Assembly: GCA_017624915.1 (NCBI GenBank)
Contig: JAGAMC010000049.1
Span: 62,001 to 126,000, forward strand
DNA from: Oscillospiraceae bacterium
GTDB lineage: Bacteria > Bacillota > Clostridia > Oscillospirales > Oscillospiraceae
Length of the DNA: 64,000 bases
Direction: 5' to 3'
Under the pieces are notes generated by a model that saw only the letters and a list, made by a program, of their open reading frames with translations, made no database searches and was not told the origin of the DNA. The position numbers and the translations under genes are program-made. Position 1 is the first letter of the stretch, and the number at the start of each line of letters is the position of its first letter. Of the stretch, positions 61,193 to 64,000 are shown in pieces.

Positions 61193-61264
61193 ATGGGGAT
61201 CGTTGTTGTTAAATCACCCAAGTGCCTGCGCGGGCTGCTGCGCAGACTGTTTGGCCTGCGGTGA
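61193..61264 (+). CDS. spoVM: Stage V sporulation protein M (SpoVM), 23 residues
   Basis: A 23-codon gene too short for usual gene callers. The peptide starts MGIVVVKSPKCL and ends GLLRRLFGLR. Against Bacillus SpoVM (26 residues, recalled from memory) it shares K7, P9, K10, L12, G14, R17 and G21 at the same positions, including the proline essential for its kinked amphipathic helix. SpoVM recognises the positive curvature of the forespore membrane and anchors SpoIVA. A strong RBS (GGGAGGAGG, 61176-61184) lies 8 nt before the ATG. Location after prpC-prkC-rsgA matches Bacillus; sipL and spoIVA follow. A sigma-E-like -10 (CATATACT, 61139-61146) lacks a good -35. Confidence 0.88.
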   Translation: MGIVVVKSPKCLRGLLRRLFGLR

Positions 61265-61292
61265 CATAGCTGTCCCTTTCCCTGCATATATT
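61264..61292 (+). promoter_or_regulatory. Weak sigma-E-like promoter candidate for sipL
   Basis: ACATAGC (61264-61270), 14 bp, CATATATT (61285-61292): core ATA and CATA retained, other positions poor. Co-transcription with spoVM is an alternative. Confidence 0.25.
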
Positions 61293-61334
61293 TGTGCAAG
61301 GCCCAACACGAATTTGCAAGGGAGAGGATATACA

Positions 61335-62861
61335 ATGGATCTGGAACTCAATCGGGAACATATCAGCTGTTATGACATGGTGCTCAACACACGGATCTGT
61401 CAGGAGGAGACGCTGGAGGCCATCGTACCGGATGCCTGTGCGGATATTCTGCACATTGTAGATGCGGGCGGACAGATCTGTCTGACCGGAAAAGAGGTGC
61501 ATGACGCAGGGGCAAGCGTCACAGGTATTGTGAACGGCTGGATCCTGTATCGGCCCGAAGGGGGTGAGCCTTTGGTCTGCCGCATGGAGGTCAAACTGCC
61601 CTTTACCATTCGTGGCGAGGCCCCGGAGCTGCTGTCTCATGGGCAATGCACCGCACAGCCTTTCCTCCGAAAAGTGGATGCCAGAGCGCTCAATCCAAGA
61701 AAGGTGCTGGTCCGCGCCGACATCGGCGTTGAAATGCAGCTATTCCAACCCCGGGAACATGCCCTTTGCAGCGGCATCCACGCCGGGGAGGAAGCGGGAG
61801 TCCAGCAGCTGACCTGCGAGCATTCCGCCTACATGACGGTTGCCGTTCAGGAAAAGGAATTTACGATCTACGACGAGATCCGACTGTCCGCCGGTCCCGG
61901 CGGACCCTGTGAAATTCTCAGCATCTGTGCAGACGCATCCTGTACGGAATCCAAGCTGATCGGCAGCAAACTGATTTTCAAGGGAGATACCGTCTTAAAA
62001 GTGCGCTATCTGGTGGACGGACAGCTGTTTTGTCAGCGATGCCCATTGGCGTTCTCTCAGATCATGGAGAGCCCAAACGCAGGGGAGCGGGCTGACTGCG
62101 GCATTCAGATGTGCGTAACATCCCTCGACTGCGCCCCCTCCGGCGAGGACGGACGCACGCTGAACGTGACTATCGAGCTTTTGGGTCAGGCGGTGGTCCG
62201 GGACCAGTACCCTCTGGTCCTGCTTCAGGATGCCTACAGCACCGCCTGCGACATGGTCACCGAGCAGGAGACCTATGCTCTGTGCCGGCTTTCCGACCAC
62301 TGCGTACATCCTCAGAATGTAAGAGAGCTTCTGGAAACAGAAGACATGGTGAAAAGCATTATCGATGCGAGTGTAACGGTGTGCGATGTCAGTCAGACCC
62401 GGCAGGGCGACCATATGTCTGTGGGGGCTGAACTACAGGTCAGCGTGCTGTATCTTGACGAGCTGGATGCGCCCAAAAGCTTCAGCCGGGTCATCACGGT
62501 CAGCGGTCAGCTTGATCTTCCGCCTCAGGGCAGCTGCCTGCTGCACTGCAGCTGCCCGGGTGAACTGTATGCCGCGCCGGCGGCAGGGGGAGTGGAAGTC
62601 CGGTTCGGCTTGGAGTTCCATTGTCTTGTCACCACCCGCCGGCCCATCCCCGTTATCCAAAGTGCCAGACTGGAGGAGGTGCAGGCTTCCACGCCTGCAG
62701 ACCATCCCTCGGTAGTCCTGCGCTTTGCCGCACCCGGGGAGACCCTTTGGGATATTGCAAAAACCTACCGCACCACGCAGGATCAAATCAGACAGGCAAA
62801 CCAGCTGGACCTCTCCGACCTGCCTGCCGGCCGGATGCTGCTGATCCCCAGCAGTCGATAA
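61335..62861 (+). CDS. sipL: SipL-type spore coat assembly protein (DUF3794 repeats plus LysM)
   Basis: 508 residues. Three DUF3794 (SPOCS) regions (roughly 30-150, 170-290 and 300-430) and a C-terminal LysM domain (about 462-506: GETLWDIAKTYRTTQDQIRQANQ, LPAGRMLLIP). This is the architecture of Clostridioides difficile SipL, which binds the ATPase SpoIVA through its LysM domain and is needed for coat and cortex assembly. ATG 61335 follows GGGAGAGG at 8 nt; upstream in-frame codons overlap spoVM. Placed between spoVM and spoIVA. A terminator separates it from spoIVA. Confidence 0.9.
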   Translation: MDLELNREHISCYDMVLNTRICQEETLEAIVPDACADILHIVDAGGQICLTGKEVHDAGASVTGIVNGWILYRPEGGEPLVCRMEVKLPFTIRGEAPELLSHGQCTAQPFLRKVDARALNPRKVLVRADIGVEMQLFQPREHALCSGIHAGEEAGVQQLTCEHSAYMTVAVQEKEFTIYDEIRLSAGPGGPCEILSICADASCTESKLIGSKLIFKGDTVLKVRYLVDGQLFCQRCPLAFSQIMESPNAGERADCGIQMCVTSLDCAPSGEDGRTLNVTIELLGQAVVRDQYPLVLLQDAYSTACDMVTEQETYALCRLSDHCVHPQNVRELLETEDMVKSIIDASVTVCDVSQTRQGDHMSVGAELQVSVLYLDELDAPKSFSRVITVSGQLDLPPQGSCLLHCSCPGELYAAPAAGGVEVRFGLEFHCLVTTRRPIPVIQSARLEEVQASTPADHPSVVLRFAAPGETLWDIAKTYRTTQDQIRQANQLDLSDLPAGRMLLIPSSR

Positions 62862-62871
62862 CACAGAGTAA

Positions 62872-62898
62872 GGGGGCCGTCCTGTGACGGCCCTCTTT
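62872..62898 (+). terminator. Terminator after sipL
   Basis: GGGCCGTC (62874-62881), loop CTGT, GACGGCCC (62886-62893), then TCTTTGT. Confidence 0.82.
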
Positions 62899-62922
62899 GT
62901 CCATAAAATGAACCGGTGTCTG

Positions 62923-62951
62923 TCATATTCCACAGCTTATCCCCATAGACT
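62923..62951 (+). promoter_or_regulatory. Sigma-E type promoter for spoIVA
   Basis: TCATATT (62923-62929) matches KMATATT at all positions; after 14 bp CATAGACT (62944-62951) matches CATACAMT at seven of eight. It lies 41 nt before the spoIVA start. spoIVA is sigma-E dependent in Bacillus. Confidence 0.8.
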
Positions 62952-62992
62952 GTATGGAAAACAGCGGCTCGCGGGCCGAAGGAGGAATTCAA

Positions 62993-64000
62993 GTGGAAGA
63001 TCGCAAAATCTACGAGGATATCGCGCTTCGGACCGAGGGCGACATCTACATCGGCGTGGTCGGACCGGTGCGTACAGGAAAGTCCACCTTTATTAAACGC
63101 TTTATGGAGACTCTGGTCATCCCCAATATTGAAAATGTGTATCGTCGGGAGCGGGCGCGGGATGAGCTGCCTCAGAGCGGCTCCGGCCGGACCATCATGA
63201 CTGCCGAGCCAAAATTTGTTCCTGAGGACGCGGTGGAGATCACCATGGATGGGGGTGCGGCTTTTCAGGTCCGACTGATCGATTGTGTGGGGTACATGGT
63301 AGACGGTGCTGTGGGGCAGTTCGAGGGAGAGGCCCCGCGCATGGTCACCACGCCCTGGTTTGATCATGAGATCCCCATGACGGAAGCGGCAGAGCTGGGT
63401 ACCCGCAAGGTCATTGCCGAGCACTCCACCATCGGCATCGTCATCACCACCGACGGCACCATCACCGACATCCCCCGGGAAGATTATCTGCAGGCAGAGG
63501 ACCGCGTTATCTCAGAACTGAAAGAGCTTGGCAAGCCTTTCGTGGTCATCCTCAACTCCGCATACCCCCAGTCGGAGCGGGCGCAGGAGATCTGCACAGA
63601 GCTGGAACAGCGCCATGATGTGACCTGTATTCCGGTCAACTGTCTTGAGATCGGGCAGGATGAAATTGCCGATATCATCCGGGATGTCCTCTACGAGTTT
63701 CCGGTCAAGGAGCTGGATCTGTTTCTGCCGCCCTGGGTGGACGCCCTGGATCAGGAGCATCCCATCAAGTCGGAACTGTACGCCGCCATCCGGACAGGTG
63801 CCGGGAATCTGCACCGCATCCGTGACGTGCGTGCGGCGGTGGACTCCATCGGGGGCTGTGAGCAGGTCAGCAGCGCAAAGATCATGTCCATAGACCTTGG
63901 AACGGGAGTTGCCGCAGCAGCGTTGGAGCTGCCCCGGGCCCTGTTCTATCATACGCTTTCACAGCAGTCCGGATTCCGGATCAGCGACGACGGAGACCTT
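62993..64000 (+). CDS. spoIVA: Stage IV sporulation protein A (partial, 3' end outside window)
   Basis: The first 336 codons are present and open to the last base of the window; the family is about 490 residues. N-terminal ATPase domain with Walker A GPVRTGKS (24-31) in DIYIGVVGPVRTGKSTFIK, a conserved switch-like LIDCVGYMVDGA and VITTDGTITDIPREDY, then the start of the middle domain. SpoIVA hydrolyses ATP to polymerise irreversibly around the forespore as coat basement layer, anchored by SpoVM. GTG start 62993 has AAGGAGG (62979-62985) 7 nt before it. Own sigma-E promoter. Downstream context is not visible. Confidence 0.95.
   Translation, partial: MEDRKIYEDIALRTEGDIYIGVVGPVRTGKSTFIKRFMETLVIPNIENVYRRERARDELPQSGSGRTIMTAEPKFVPEDAVEITMDGGAAFQVRLIDCVGYMVDGAVGQFEGEAPRMVTTPWFDHEIPMTEAAELGTRKVIAEHSTIGIVITTDGTITDIPREDYLQAEDRVISELKELGKPFVVILNSAYPQSERAQEICTELEQRHDVTCIPVNCLEIGQDEIADIIRDVLYEFPVKELDLFLPPWVDALDQEHPIKSELYAAIRTGAGNLHRIRDVRAAVDSIGGCEQVSSAKIMSIDLGTGVAAAALELPRALFYHTLSQQSGFRISDDGDL

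Noticed and set aside
1..64000. Mobile elements, CRISPR arrays, prophage or defence genes
   Set aside because: No direct-repeat arrays, transposases, integrases or phage genes were seen; gene order is a continuous housekeeping and sporulation backbone.

Overview
The window is an almost unbroken stretch of bacterial core genome from an endospore-forming, GC-rich Firmicute. The gene content (spoIIIA, sigG, spoVM, sipL, spoIVA, gerW, a T-box, an IspH-S1 fusion), the strong preference for G or C at third codon positions and the protein sequences all point to Clostridia, most likely Oscillospiraceae/Ruminococcaceae. The family placement is inference. I see no rRNA, CRISPR array, insertion sequence, phage gene or integrase.

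Layout. 1-2200: end of the spoIIIA operon (AE-AH). 2212-12288: a dense run yqhY, nusB, a TsaD-like gene, xseA, xseB, ispA, dxs, tlyA, nadK, argR, recN, mostly coupled by 1-8 nt overlaps. 12315-14509: a 28-residue membrane peptide, a Nudix hydrolase and tyrS under a T-box. 14559-17057: carD (minus), two tRNA-Ser genes, a histidine phosphatase and sigG (minus). 17222-24024: a D-aminoacylase-type amidohydrolase (minus), ymxH, rplS, rbgA, rnhB, yraN, thrC and a phosphoesterase. 24152-30693: the proteostasis run tig, clpP, clpX, lon, engB. 30827-35920: an S2P-type protease, scpA, scpB, a DUF2953 protein, gerW, dacF, rluB. 36029-41471: rpiR-type regulator, flavoprotein, cmk, plsC and the ispH-S1 fusion. 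41627-44883: a second carD, ispD, ispF, and a DUF3343/cysteine-desulfurase-like pair. 45068-49076: cdaA, cdaR, an RseC-like gene, a DUF5685 gene and a J-domain gene. 49112-64000: yicC, remA, gmk, rpoZ, priA, def, fmt, rsmB, rlmN, prpC, prkC, rsgA, spoVM, sipL and spoIVA (cut by the window end).

Themes. Isoprenoid synthesis recurs (ispA, dxs, ispH, ispD, ispF). Sporulation genes occur at both ends and in the middle, several with readable compartment-specific promoters: a sigma-F type promoter before sigG and sigma-E type promoters before ymxH and spoIVA. All genes are on the plus strand except carD (14559), sigG and the amidohydrolase.

Most notable observations: (1) a 23-codon spoVM lies directly upstream of sipL and spoIVA, so the three components of the spore-coat basement layer are contiguous; (2) the ispH-S1 fusion contains a near-perfect internal ribosome binding site before an in-frame ATG, and a possible internal promoter, so free S1 may also be made; (3) the DUF5685 gene seems to start at an ATC codon; (4) an unannotated 28-residue membrane peptide follows recN.
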